5,131 nt of DNA from NCBI GenBank assembly GCA_945876405.1, contig CAMCOJ010000187.1:1-5131 (forward strand). The letters run 5' to 3'. This document shows, one piece after another, positions 1-5,131 of the stretch. This stretch comes from an uncultured Ruminococcus sp. GTDB lineage: Bacteria; Bacillota; Clostridia; Oscillospirales; Ruminococcaceae. The notes below the pieces were generated by a model. It saw only the letters and a program-made list of their open reading frames with translations. It did no database searches and had not been told where the DNA came from. Numbering within the stretch: the stretch's first letter is position 1; the number at the start of each line of letters is the position of its first letter. A program made the position numbers and the translations under genes.

Positions 1-7
1 GTTATAC

Positions 8-427
8 TTGTATACGCTAAAGACCGAGGCAGCGTTCGACAGTGCACATTTCCTAAGCGGATATGAAGGAAAGTGCAAAAATATTCATGGTCATCGCTGG
101 AGAGTAGTTGCAGAAATATTTTCAGACAAACTGGTTGACAGTGGTCAGGAACGCGGTATGCTGGTTGATTTCAGTCAGTTTAAAAAAGTGTTAAAAGAAG
201 AAGCAGATATGCTTGATCATGCCCTGATTATTGAAAAGGGATCACTTTCTGATGAACTGTATAATATGCTGTGCACAAATCAGTTCAGAATTATCTCACT
301 TGAATTCAGACCGACAGCTGAGAATCTCTCTGAATATTTTTACAGACAGCTTTCCGGAAAGGGATTTCGTGTTAAGGAAGTGTGTGTTTATGAGACACCG
401 AATAACTGCGCGGCGTACAGTGAGTGA
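8..427 (+). CDS. queD: 6-carboxy-5,6,7,8-tetrahydropterin synthase QueD
   Basis: QueD converts 7,8-dihydroneopterin triphosphate, the FolE product, to 6-carboxytetrahydropterin, the second step towards preQ1; it is a cytosolic tunnelling-fold (T-fold) enzyme. The 139-residue product shows the family's zinc ligands H14 (SAHFL), H27 and H29. The CxxxHGH motif with C23 as catalytic cysteine separates QueD from PTPS-III-type pterin enzymes. Further family marks are D70-H71 (MLDHAL), the PTAEN segment at 102-106 and E129 near the C-terminus (VYETP). The start taken is TTG at 8, because MYTLKTEAAFDSAHF is about where this family begins. The frame stays open to base 2, however, and any Shine-Dalgarno sequence would lie outside the window, so the true start could be further left. 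It is the first visible gene of the preQ1 set and is followed at once by queE. The function is secure; the start is not. Confidence 0.93.
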   Translation: MYTLKTEAAFDSAHFLSGYEGKCKNIHGHRWRVVAEIFSDKLVDSGQERGMLVDFSQFKKVLKEEADMLDHALIIEKGSLSDELYNMLCTNQFRIISLEFRPTAENLSEYFYRQLSGKGFRVKEVCVYETPNNCAAYSE

Positions 428-429
428 GG
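426..429 (+). promoter_or_regulatory. ribosome binding site of queE
   Basis: GAGG, inside GTGAGG (424-429), lies 9 nt before the ATG at 439 and overlaps the queD stop codon. It decides the queE start: an in-frame GTG at 424 has no purine-rich sequence at a suitable distance upstream, while this GAGG is well placed for the ATG. The overlap with the queD stop suggests translational coupling. Confidence 0.65.
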
Positions 430-438
430 CTTACAAAA

Positions 439-1104
439 ATGAACTTTAATATTGCAGAAAAATTTATCAGTATAAACGGAGAAGGTGTACTTGCAGGACA
501 GCTTGCTGTTTTTATCAGATTCTGTGGCTGTAATCTCGAATGCAGTTACTGCGATACAAGATGGGCAAATACAATGAAACCGCCAGTTGAGGTTCTTGAT
601 GAACATCAGATTTACAGGTATATTAAGGAGACAGGAATAAAAAATGTCACACTTACCGGAGGGGAACCGCTTATTCAGGAAGGAATATCCGTTCTTCTTG
701 AGAAACTTTCTTCGGACAAATCTCTTAGGGTAGAGATTGAGACTAACGGAAGTATTCCTGTTGTTCAGTTTTTCAGTATTGAAAACCGTCCCTCATTTAC
801 CATTGACTATAAGTTGCCTGGAAGCGGTATGGAGCATGAAATGTACATGCTTAATTTCAGACATGCCGATATGAATGACACAGTAAAATTTGTCGTTTCC
901 GATGAAGCGGATCTTGCCAAAGCAAAACAGGTAATAGAAAAATTTGAACTTCAGGGAAGAACCAATATTTATATCAGTCCTGTATTCGGAAAAATTCAGC
1001 CTGAGGCTCTTGTGGATTTTCTGAAGGAAAATAAACTTAACAATGTAAATATGCAGCTTCAGCTGCACAAAATAATATGGGATCCTGATAAAAAAGGAGT
1101 GTGA
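439..1104 (+). CDS. queE: 7-carboxy-7-deazaguanine synthase QueE (radical SAM)
   Basis: QueE is the radical S-adenosylmethionine enzyme that contracts the ring of 6-carboxytetrahydropterin to 7-carboxy-7-deazaguanine. The protein of 221 residues opens with FISINGEG (9-16), typical of QueE. It carries the CxxxCxxC iron-sulfur motif at C31, C35 and C38, with an extra cysteine at C29. The following D39-T40 sits where Burkholderia QueE contacts Mg2+. TGGEP at 73-77 is the SAM-binding segment. The C-terminal [10 protein letters not shown] is a family hallmark and shows that the gene is complete. An upstream in-frame GTG at 424 would add five residues (MRLTK) and overlap the queD stop by 4 nt; I prefer ATG 439 because a GAGG stands 9 nt before it and the family normally begins here. 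The gap to queD is 11 bp and to folE 7 bp. Confidence 0.95.
   Translation: MNFNIAEKFISINGEGVLAGQLAVFIRFCGCNLECSYCDTRWANTMKPPVEVLDEHQIYRYIKETGIKNVTLTGGEPLIQEGISVLLEKLSSDKSLRVEIETNGSIPVVQFFSIENRPSFTIDYKLPGSGMEHEMYMLNFRHADMNDTVKFVVSDEADLAKAKQVIEKFELQGRTNIYISPVFGKIQPEALVDFLKENKLNNVNMQLQLHKIIWDPDKKGV
1093..1099 (+). promoter_or_regulatory. ribosome binding site of folE
   Basis: AAAGGAG lies in the last codons of queE. It stands 12 nt before a TTG, slightly farther than usual. No ATG or GTG in the folE frame is available nearby, and the GTG at 1101 is in another frame and soon stops, so this site supports TTG 1112 as the folE start. Confidence 0.6.
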
Positions 1105-1111
1105 AAACAAG

Positions 1112-1690
1112 TTGGCAATAGATACAGAAGCAATAAAGTATCATATTCGGGGTATAATTGAGGCTCTTGGCGATGATCCTGACAGAGAAGGTCTTGTCGA
1201 TACACCTGAACGTGTTGCAGGTATGTACGAAAAGGTTTTTGAGGGAATGAACTATACCAACGATGAGATAGCACAGATGTTCAATAAAACATTCACAGCC
1301 GGAAACAGCGATTCTGAAGATGACATGGTAATTGTAAAGGATATAGATATTTTCAGTTACTGTGAACATCATATGGCACTTATGTATGATATGAAGGTTG
1401 CTGTTGCATATATTCCAAGAGGAAAAGTTATAGGTATAAGCAAACTTGCACGAATTGCGGATATGGTGGGAAAGAGACTGCAGCTTCAGGAACGTATAGG
1501 TTCTGATATCGCGGAGATAGTTCAGAAGATTACAGGTTCGGAAGATGTTGCGGTTCTTATCGAAGGATGTCACAGCTGCATGACAGCACGTGGAATTCAG
1601 AAAACAAATTCAAAAACTGTAACAAGCACTCTTCGCGGAAGATTTCGCAAGGATGCAGCACTTCAGAACAGATTATTTTTACAGAGGTAA
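1112..1690 (+). CDS. folE: GTP cyclohydrolase I (type IA)
   Basis: This enzyme hydrolyses GTP to 7,8-dihydroneopterin triphosphate and formate, the shared first step of preQ1 and tetrahydrofolate synthesis. The 192-residue protein has [13 protein letters not shown] (24-36), the zinc-site motif CEHH (C84, H87), [22 protein letters not shown] (109-129 region) and HSCMTARG (154-161) with C156 as the third zinc ligand. These match the classical zinc-dependent FolE (IA), not the unrelated FolE2 (IB). The segment after CEHH reads MALMYDM, where well-known FolE proteins have a form like LVPFYG or FVTIDG. It is one residue longer and lacks the usual glycine, probably a lineage variant. The start is TTG at 1112. 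Lying between queE and queC argues for supply of the queuosine pathway, though its product can also feed folate. Zinc ligands are intact and I see no sign of damage. Confidence 0.95.
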   Translation: MAIDTEAIKYHIRGIIEALGDDPDREGLVDTPERVAGMYEKVFEGMNYTNDEIAQMFNKTFTAGNSDSEDDMVIVKDIDIFSYCEHHMALMYDMKVAVAYIPRGKVIGISKLARIADMVGKRLQLQERIGSDIAEIVQKITGSEDVAVLIEGCHSCMTARGIQKTNSKTVTSTLRGRFRKDAALQNRLFLQR

Positions 1691-1697
1691 TGTATAA

Positions 1698-2378
1698 ATG
1701 AAAGCACTTGTTTTATTCAGCGGTGGTCTTGACAGTACAACCTGTCTTGCAATGGCTGTTGAAAAATATAAAAGCGAAAATGTAACTGCTCTTTGCGTAT
1801 TTTACGGACAGAAACATAAAAAAGAGATTGAATCAGCAGAGAAAATTGCAGAATACTATAATGTAGAATTAATAAAACTTGATCTGGGAAAGATTTTTTC
1901 ATTCAGCAGCTGCTCACTGCTTGAAGGTTCAGATGAAGATATTCCGCTTGAAAGCTATGCAGAGCAGCTGAAAAAGACAGGAGGGGAACCTGTTTCAACT
2001 TATGTTCCGTTCAGAAACGGTCTGTTTATTTCTTCAGCAGCAAGTATTGCACTCTCAAAGGGCTGCAGTGTGATTTACTATGGAGCACACAGTGATGATG
2101 CAGCCGGAAATGCATATCCCGACTGCAGCGATGAATTTAATGAAGCAATAGGCAGAGCGGTATATATCGGAAGCGGAAATCAGCTGAAAATAGAAGCACC
2201 GTTTGTAAATCTTACAAAAGCTGACGTTGTAAGAAAAGGTATTGAACTGAAAGTTCCGTACGAACTTACATGGAGCTGCTATACAGGCGGAGAAAAGCCG
2301 TGCGGAAAATGCGGAACATGTCTTGACAGGCAAAGAGCATTTGAAGAAAACGGAATCAGTGATCCGGCAGTGATATGA
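1698..2378 (+). CDS. queC: 7-cyano-7-deazaguanine (preQ0) synthase QueC
   Basis: QueC uses ATP and ammonia to turn 7-carboxy-7-deazaguanine into the nitrile preQ0, acting through an adenylated intermediate. The 226-residue protein starts with the PP-loop SGGLDST (8-14) of N-type ATP pyrophosphatases. It continues with TYVPFRN (101-107), [15 protein letters not shown] (129-143) and a C-terminal zinc site made by C194, C202, C205 and C208 ([13 protein letters not shown]). All are QueC signatures and the length is normal for the family. The ATG at 1698 is preceded at 10 nt by GAGG (1684-1687), which overlaps the folE stop codon. An ATG at 1690 is in another frame and stops after three codons. 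The 7-bp gap to folE supports co-transcription and coupling. Confidence 0.96.
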   Translation: MKALVLFSGGLDSTTCLAMAVEKYKSENVTALCVFYGQKHKKEIESAEKIAEYYNVELIKLDLGKIFSFSSCSLLEGSDEDIPLESYAEQLKKTGGEPVSTYVPFRNGLFISSAASIALSKGCSVIYYGAHSDDAAGNAYPDCSDEFNEAIGRAVYIGSGNQLKIEAPFVNLTKADVVRKGIELKVPYELTWSCYTGGEKPCGKCGTCLDRQRAFEENGISDPAVI

Positions 2379-2384
2379 AAGGGG
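2379..2384 (+). promoter_or_regulatory. ribosome binding site of queF
   Basis: AAGGGG stands 10 nt before the ATG at 2395, directly after the queC stop. It favours that ATG over the in-frame ATG at 2413, whose nearest purine run (ending at 2410) is only 2 nt away. Confidence 0.6.
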
Positions 2385-2394
2385 TTATAATAAA

Positions 2395-2886
2395 ATGAGA
2401 ACAAAAAGGGAAATGGGAGGAGTTACTCTCCTCGGAAATCAGAAAGTAAAGTATCCGGATAATTACGCACCGCAGATTCTTGAGACATTTGAAAACAAAC
2501 ACCAGGGAAATGATTACTTTGTAAAATTCAACTGTCCGGAGTTTACAAGTCTCTGTCCTATTACAGGTCAGCCAGATTTTGCAACAATATATATTTCATA
2601 TATTCCGGATAAAAAGATGGTTGAGAGCAAATCGCTCAAGCTGTATCTTTTCAGTTTCAGAAATCACGGAGATTTTCATGAGGACTGCGTAAATATTATT
2701 ATGAAGGATTTGATTAAGCTTATGAATCCTAAATATATTGAAGTCTGGGGTAAGTTCACGCCAAGAGGCGGCATATCCATTGATCCGTACTGTAACTACG
2801 GAAGACCGAAGACAAGATGGGAAAAGTTCGCTTTTCATCGTCTCCTTCAGCACGATATGTATCCTGAAAAAGTTGATAACAGATAA
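2395..2886 (+). CDS. queF: NADPH-dependent 7-cyano-7-deazaguanine reductase QueF
   Basis: QueF reduces the nitrile of preQ0 to the aminomethyl group of preQ1 using two NADPH, the last step before tRNA insertion by Tgt. At 163 residues this is the short, single-domain type I (YkvM-like, as in Bacillus), not the long E. coli type. The nucleophile C54 lies in [13 protein letters not shown] with D61 as general acid. ESKSLK (77-82) is the QueF NADPH-binding signature. FHED (94-97) supplies H95 and E96 for substrate binding, and [15 protein letters not shown] (118-132) is strongly conserved. The fold is a T-fold, as in QueD and FolE. The gene sits 16 bp after queC. Its presence indicates preQ1 as the end product rather than preQ0 or archaeosine. 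It is intact and unambiguous. Confidence 0.96.
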   Translation: MRTKREMGGVTLLGNQKVKYPDNYAPQILETFENKHQGNDYFVKFNCPEFTSLCPITGQPDFATIYISYIPDKKMVESKSLKLYLFSFRNHGDFHEDCVNIIMKDLIKLMNPKYIEVWGKFTPRGGISIDPYCNYGRPKTRWEKFAFHRLLQHDMYPEKVDNR

Positions 2887-2894
2887 GAAATTCC

Positions 2895-2900
2895 GGGAGG
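2895..2900 (+). promoter_or_regulatory. ribosome binding site of panB
   Basis: GGGAGG, one of the strongest Shine-Dalgarno matches in the window, stands 11 nt before the panB ATG. It lies in the 25-bp queF-panB gap, the widest between genes here. That gap has no inverted repeat, T-run or promoter hexamer pair, so panB should be read from the same transcript. Confidence 0.65.
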
Positions 2901-2911
2901 ATCTGAGATAA

Positions 2912-3757
2912 ATGAAAAATACAATTTCAACAATAAAGGAACAGAAGAAAAACGGTGAAAAGATTTCAATGCTTACCGCTTATGACTATTCCACAGCAAA
3001 ACTTATGGATGAAGCCGGAATAAATACTATCCTGGTCGGGGATTCACTTGGTATGACAATGCTTGGATATGAGGATACAATTTCCGTAACAATGGAGGAT
3101 ATGATAAGTCATACAGCAGCAGTTGCCAGGGGTGCAAAAAATGCGTTTGTAATTGCCGATATGCCTTTTATGTCATATCAGACTTCGGTTTATGATGCGG
3201 TAGTAAATGCAGGCAGACTTATGAAGGAAGGTCGTGCAAATGCAGTCAAGCTTGAAGGTGGTGTTTCAGTTTGTCCTCAGATAAAGGCAATAACCGAGGC
3301 ATCAATACCAGTGGTTGCCCACCTTGGAATGACACCGCAGTCAGTAAATGTTTTCGGCGGATTCAGGGTTCAGGGCAGAGATGAAGCTGCGGCACTTAAA
3401 CTTATAAGCGATGCTCTTGAGATAGAAAAGGCCGGAGCATGCATGGCAGTACTTGAATGTGTTCCGTGCAGACTTGCAAAGTACATTTCTGAAATTCTTA
3501 CTATTCCGACTATTGGTATCGGAGCCGGAAACGGATGTGACGGACAGGTACTTGTTTATCAGGACATGCTTGGAATGTATTCGGATTTTACTCCTAAGTT
3601 TGTGAAAAAGTTTGCGGATGTGGGAACTGTGATGAAGGAAGCGTTTGCAGAATATATTTCTGAAATTCAGTCAGGGGCATTTCCTGATGATGAACATTCA
3701 TTTAAAAACAACGATACAACTGATTATGCTGAACTTGCAGAAAAGCTGAATGGTTAA
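2912..3757 (+). CDS. panB: 3-methyl-2-oxobutanoate hydroxymethyltransferase PanB
   Basis: PanB transfers a hydroxymethyl group from 5,10-methylenetetrahydrofolate to 3-methyl-2-oxobutanoate (alpha-ketoisovalerate), giving ketopantoate, the first committed step of pantothenate synthesis. The 281-residue protein is a TIM-barrel of the PEP mutase/isocitrate lyase superfamily. It shows [12 protein letters not shown] (20-31), the metal-site aspartates D44 (VGDSLGM) and D83 (IADMPF), KLEGG (113-117) with E115, [10 protein letters not shown] (136-145) and the catalytic glutamate E182 (VLECVP). [14 protein letters not shown] (202-215) is also typical. The C-terminal tail after about residue 260 (hydrophilic, with NNDTT) is poorly conserved. 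Start ATG 2912 is supported by GGGAGG. It is the first of three pantothenate genes and follows the preQ1 genes without a break. Its folate cofactor gives a possible metabolic tie to folE upstream. Confidence 0.96.
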   Translation: MKNTISTIKEQKKNGEKISMLTAYDYSTAKLMDEAGINTILVGDSLGMTMLGYEDTISVTMEDMISHTAAVARGAKNAFVIADMPFMSYQTSVYDAVVNAGRLMKEGRANAVKLEGGVSVCPQIKAITEASIPVVAHLGMTPQSVNVFGGFRVQGRDEAAALKLISDALEIEKAGACMAVLECVPCRLAKYISEILTIPTIGIGAGNGCDGQVLVYQDMLGMYSDFTPKFVKKFADVGTVMKEAFAEYISEIQSGAFPDDEHSFKNNDTTDYAELAEKLNG

Positions 3758-3759
3758 GG

Positions 3760-3766
3760 AAAGAGG
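3760..3766 (+). promoter_or_regulatory. ribosome binding site of panC
   Basis: AAAGAGG lies just after the panB stop, with 8 nt between it and a TTG codon. This ideal spacing supports TTG 3775 as the true panC start, since no ATG or GTG occurs in frame before the conserved region of the protein. Confidence 0.7.
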
Positions 3767-3774
3767 TTTTAATA

Positions 3775-4620
3775 TTGGTTGTTGTAAAAACAATAAAAGA
3801 AGTAAGAGAAACAGTTAAACAGTGGAAAAAGGAAGGACTTTCAGTAGGTTTCGTTCCTACTATGGGTTATCTTCACGAAGGTCATCAGAGCCTTATCAGA
3901 GCTGCAGGAGAAAACGATAAAGTCGTTGTAAGTATTTTTCTTAATCCTATGCAGTTCGGTCCGACAGAGGATCTTGCTTCTTACCCGAGAGACCTTGAAC
4001 GTGACAAGGAAAAATGTCTTGAATCAGGTGCAGATCTTATTTTTGCACCTGATGCCAGTGAGATGTACGGAGATAATTTTCAGTCATTTGTTGACATGAA
4101 TCTTCTTACTCAGGAACTCTGCGGGCTTACAAGACCATGTCACTTCAGAGGGGTATGTACTGTTGTAACAAAGCTTTTCAATATAGTAAAACCGGACAGA
4201 GCATATTTCGGAAAAAAAGATGCTCAGCAGCTTGCAGTAATAAAGAGAATGGTTGCAGACCTTAATATGGATATCGAAATTATTGGATGTCCTATAATCA
4301 GAGAAAAGGATGGTCTTGCAAAGAGTTCAAGAAACACATATCTCAGTGCTGAAGAGAGGCAGGCGGCACTTGTACTTTCAAAAGCTGTAAAGAAGGCGGA
4401 AGAACTTATTGCAGCAGGTGTAAGAGATTCAGCAGAAATCATCTCTCAGATGTCTGCTGTCGTTGATGCTGAACCGCTTGCAAAAACAGATTATATAAAG
4501 GTTGTATCGCTTGATACAATGCAGCAGATTTCGAAGATTGAGGACAGTGCACTGGTTGCACTTGCAGTATATATCGGAAAAACAAGGCTTATTGATAACT
4601 ATTTCTACGAAGGGGAATAA
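3775..4620 (+). CDS. panC: pantothenate synthetase (pantoate--beta-alanine ligase) PanC
   Basis: PanC condenses pantoate with beta-alanine, using ATP through a pantoyl-adenylate, to make pantothenate (vitamin B5). The 281-residue protein belongs to the HIGH-motif nucleotidyltransferase superfamily. It has PTMGYLHEGH (28-37) with H34 and H37 in the HxGH motif, NPMQFGP (57-63) for pantoate and ATP contacts, and FGKKDAQQ (145-152). REKDGLAKSSRNTYLS (176-191) carries the KMSKS-like loop; its KSSRN replaces the MSSRN of many homologues, a modest substitution. The length is usual and the ligand-binding motifs are intact. Translation starts at TTG 3775, which has AAAGAGG 8 nt upstream; KTIKEVRETV from residue 5 is the usual N-terminus. 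The gap to panB is 17 bp and to panD 6 bp. Confidence 0.96.
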   Translation: MVVVKTIKEVRETVKQWKKEGLSVGFVPTMGYLHEGHQSLIRAAGENDKVVVSIFLNPMQFGPTEDLASYPRDLERDKEKCLESGADLIFAPDASEMYGDNFQSFVDMNLLTQELCGLTRPCHFRGVCTVVTKLFNIVKPDRAYFGKKDAQQLAVIKRMVADLNMDIEIIGCPIIREKDGLAKSSRNTYLSAEERQAALVLSKAVKKAEELIAAGVRDSAEIISQMSAVVDAEPLAKTDYIKVVSLDTMQQISKIEDSALVALAVYIGKTRLIDNYFYEGE

Positions 4621-4626
4621 TTACAG

Positions 4627-5028
4627 ATGGAAATCTCTATGCTGAAAAGCAAAATTCACCGTGCGGTTGTAACACAGTCTGAACTTAATTATGTCGGCAG
4701 TATTACTATAGATTCAGAACTTATGAATGCTGCAGGTATCATTGAATACGAGAAAGTTCACATAGTTGACATCAATAACGGAAACAGATTTGAAACATAT
4801 GTAATATCCGGCGAAAAAGGTTCGGGAGTGGTGTGTCTTAACGGGGCGGCAGCAAGATGCGTTCAGAAGGATGATCTGGTTATAATAATGGCATATGCTT
4901 CAATGACTCCGGAAGAGGCTGCTGAACACAGACCAAGAGTAGTATTTGTTGATGAATCAAACAGGATAAAAAAAATATTTGATTATGAAAAGCACGGCCT
5001 TCTTACAGAAGAAATGGTCGGAGAGTAG
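4627..5028 (+). CDS. panD: aspartate 1-decarboxylase proenzyme PanD
   Basis: PanD decarboxylates L-aspartate to beta-alanine, the second substrate of PanC. It is made as a proenzyme that cleaves itself to form a pyruvoyl cofactor from a serine. The 133-residue protein contains YVGSITID (22-29) with the cleavage bond G24-S25. It also has K9 and H11 ([10 protein letters not shown]), R54, T57 and Y58 (NRFETYV), and N72 in LNGAAAR (71-77). These positions coincide with E. coli PanD numbering when translation begins at ATG 4627, which supports that start over the in-frame ATG at 4639. AGGGG (4611-4615) lies 11 nt upstream, within the end of panC. The C-terminal few residues ([12 protein letters not shown]) are a short variable extension beyond the usual length of about 126. 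It is the last clear gene of the operon and completes the beta-alanine branch. Confidence 0.96.
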   Translation: MEISMLKSKIHRAVVTQSELNYVGSITIDSELMNAAGIIEYEKVHIVDINNGNRFETYVISGEKGSGVVCLNGAAARCVQKDDLVIIMAYASMTPEEAAEHRPRVVFVDESNRIKKIFDYEKHGLLTEEMVGE

Positions 5029-5035
5029 AAAAATC

Positions 5036-5057
5036 ATGCAGGACTGCGGTCCTGCAT
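5036..5057. terminator. hairpin just after panD, possible terminator
   Basis: A perfect 9-bp stem (ATGCAGGAC with GTCCTGCAT) encloses a 4-nt loop TGCG, starting 8 nt after the panD stop. Read on the plus strand, it is followed by ATTATAGC, AT-rich but not a real T-run. Read on the minus strand, it is followed by GATTTTTC, with five T from the A-run at 5029-5033. It is therefore a better intrinsic terminator for leftward transcription, for example a convergent gene beyond the window. For the pan operon it would be a weak or factor-assisted terminator or a 3'-end protecting hairpin. The hairpin itself is certain; its role is inferred. Confidence 0.5.
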
Positions 5058-5063
5058 ATTATA

Positions 5064-5091
5064 GCAAACGCAATATATATATTGCGTTTGC
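5064..5091. repeat. perfect 28-bp palindrome
   Basis: Arms GCAAACGCAATATA (5064-5077) and TATATTGCGTTTGC (5078-5091) are exact reverse complements with no spacer. Symmetry stops on both sides (A at 5063, C at 5092). As RNA it would fold into a stem with an AU-rich top. As DNA it could be a dyad operator or part of a dispersed palindromic repeat. It has no T-run after it on the plus strand, so it is not a standard terminator by itself. It lies 6 bp after the preceding hairpin. Confidence 0.85.
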
Positions 5092-5131
5092 CGGTGCCGA
5101 TTTGCACGGAGATGACGTAGTCATCGGATGT
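5092..5131. repeat. further hairpin-forming sequence, cut by window edge
   Basis: GATGAC (5111-5116) and GTCATC (5120-5125) form a perfect 6-bp stem with loop GTA. GCAC at 5104-5107 could extend the hairpin past an internal loop by pairing with the GT at 5130-5131 plus bases beyond the window. Competing pairings also exist: CCGAT 5097-5101 with ATCGG 5123-5127, and GTGC 5094-5097 with GCAC 5104-5107. The stretch looks richer in G+C than the genes to its left. Together with the two preceding inverted repeats it suggests a structured intergenic element, but its right end is unseen. Confidence 0.5.

Noticed and set aside
1..7. preQ1 riboswitch or operon promoter
   Set aside because: Often found before preQ1 operons, but only seven bases precede queD in this window, so nothing can be claimed; the short gaps between later genes leave no room for one.
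135..162. TTGACA (135-140) with TATGCT (157-162), promoter-like pair with 16-bp spacing inside queD
   Set aside because: It lies in the middle of a conserved coding sequence, the -10 is imperfect, and no gene start follows nearby; probably chance.
424..438. GTG at 424 as queE start, overlapping the queD stop
   Set aside because: No ribosome binding site precedes it, whereas GAGG at 426-429 is well placed for ATG 439, where the family normally begins.
1037..1573. Long minus-strand open frame (178 codons) opposite queE and folE
   Set aside because: It lies across two strongly conserved plus-strand genes, has no recognisable family and a cysteine/histidine/tyrosine-rich composition typical of an antisense shadow.
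2386..2391. TATAAT, a perfect -10 hexamer just before queF
   Set aside because: No acceptable -35 is found about 17 bp upstream, and the transcript would start within the first codons of queF, removing its ribosome binding site.
4639..4641. Internal ATG of panD as the start
   Set aside because: Start at 4627 places the cleavage site at G24-S25 as in E. coli PanD and has AGGGG upstream; 4639 has only a weak purine stretch.
5058..5063. Minus-strand TGCTATAAT, extended -10 motif
   Set aside because: Transcription would begin inside the 5036-5057 hairpin and run against panD; no minus-strand gene with family features is present there.
5029..5131. CRISPR repeat or tRNA gene in the 3' region
   Set aside because: No regularly spaced direct repeats are present, and the hairpins do not form a cloverleaf with T-loop or acceptor features.

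Overview
The window carries eight co-directional plus-strand genes packed almost end to end, followed by about 100 bp of structured non-coding DNA. The DNA is AT-leaning and has purine-rich GGAG/GAGG ribosome binding sites and TTG starts (folE, panC, probably queD). Protein wording such as the QueF, FolE and PanC sequences fits a low-GC Gram-positive bacterium. My best guess is the class Clostridia, in the Ruminococcus / Oscillospiraceae direction. That placement is inferred from family resemblance only, not from any search.

Region 1 (8-2886) is a complete route from GTP to preQ1, the 7-deazaguanine precursor of queuosine: queD, queE, folE, queC, queF. In reaction order, FolE makes 7,8-dihydroneopterin triphosphate, QueD turns it into 6-carboxytetrahydropterin, QueE contracts the ring to 7-carboxy-7-deazaguanine, QueC forms preQ0 and QueF reduces it to preQ1. 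All five proteins look full length with their key residues present. QueF points to preQ1 and so tRNA queuosine rather than preQ0-based DNA modification. The tRNA-inserting and finishing genes (tgt, queA, queG/queH) are not in the window.

Region 2 (2912-5028) is panB, panC, panD, the pantothenate (coenzyme A precursor) genes. PanB makes ketopantoate, PanD makes beta-alanine and PanC joins beta-alanine to pantoate. The ketopantoate reductase gene (panE) is absent; in many bacteria it lies elsewhere or IlvC stands in.

Gaps between consecutive genes are only about 6-25 bp, with no terminator or promoter that I can defend inside them, so one transcript for all eight genes is likely. The promoter, and any preQ1 riboswitch, would lie left of base 1. 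FolE is the one enzyme that could serve both halves, since its product leads to preQ1 and also to the tetrahydrofolate cofactor PanB uses; that link is inference.

Region 3 (5029-5131) holds a 9-bp-stem hairpin, a perfect 28-bp palindrome and at least one more short hairpin running into the window edge. This is the only part that ordinary genes do not explain. It looks like an operon end combined with a dispersed intergenic repeat. No previously undescribed enzyme system is evident; the rest is a well-understood biosynthetic operon with an uncommon gene combination.
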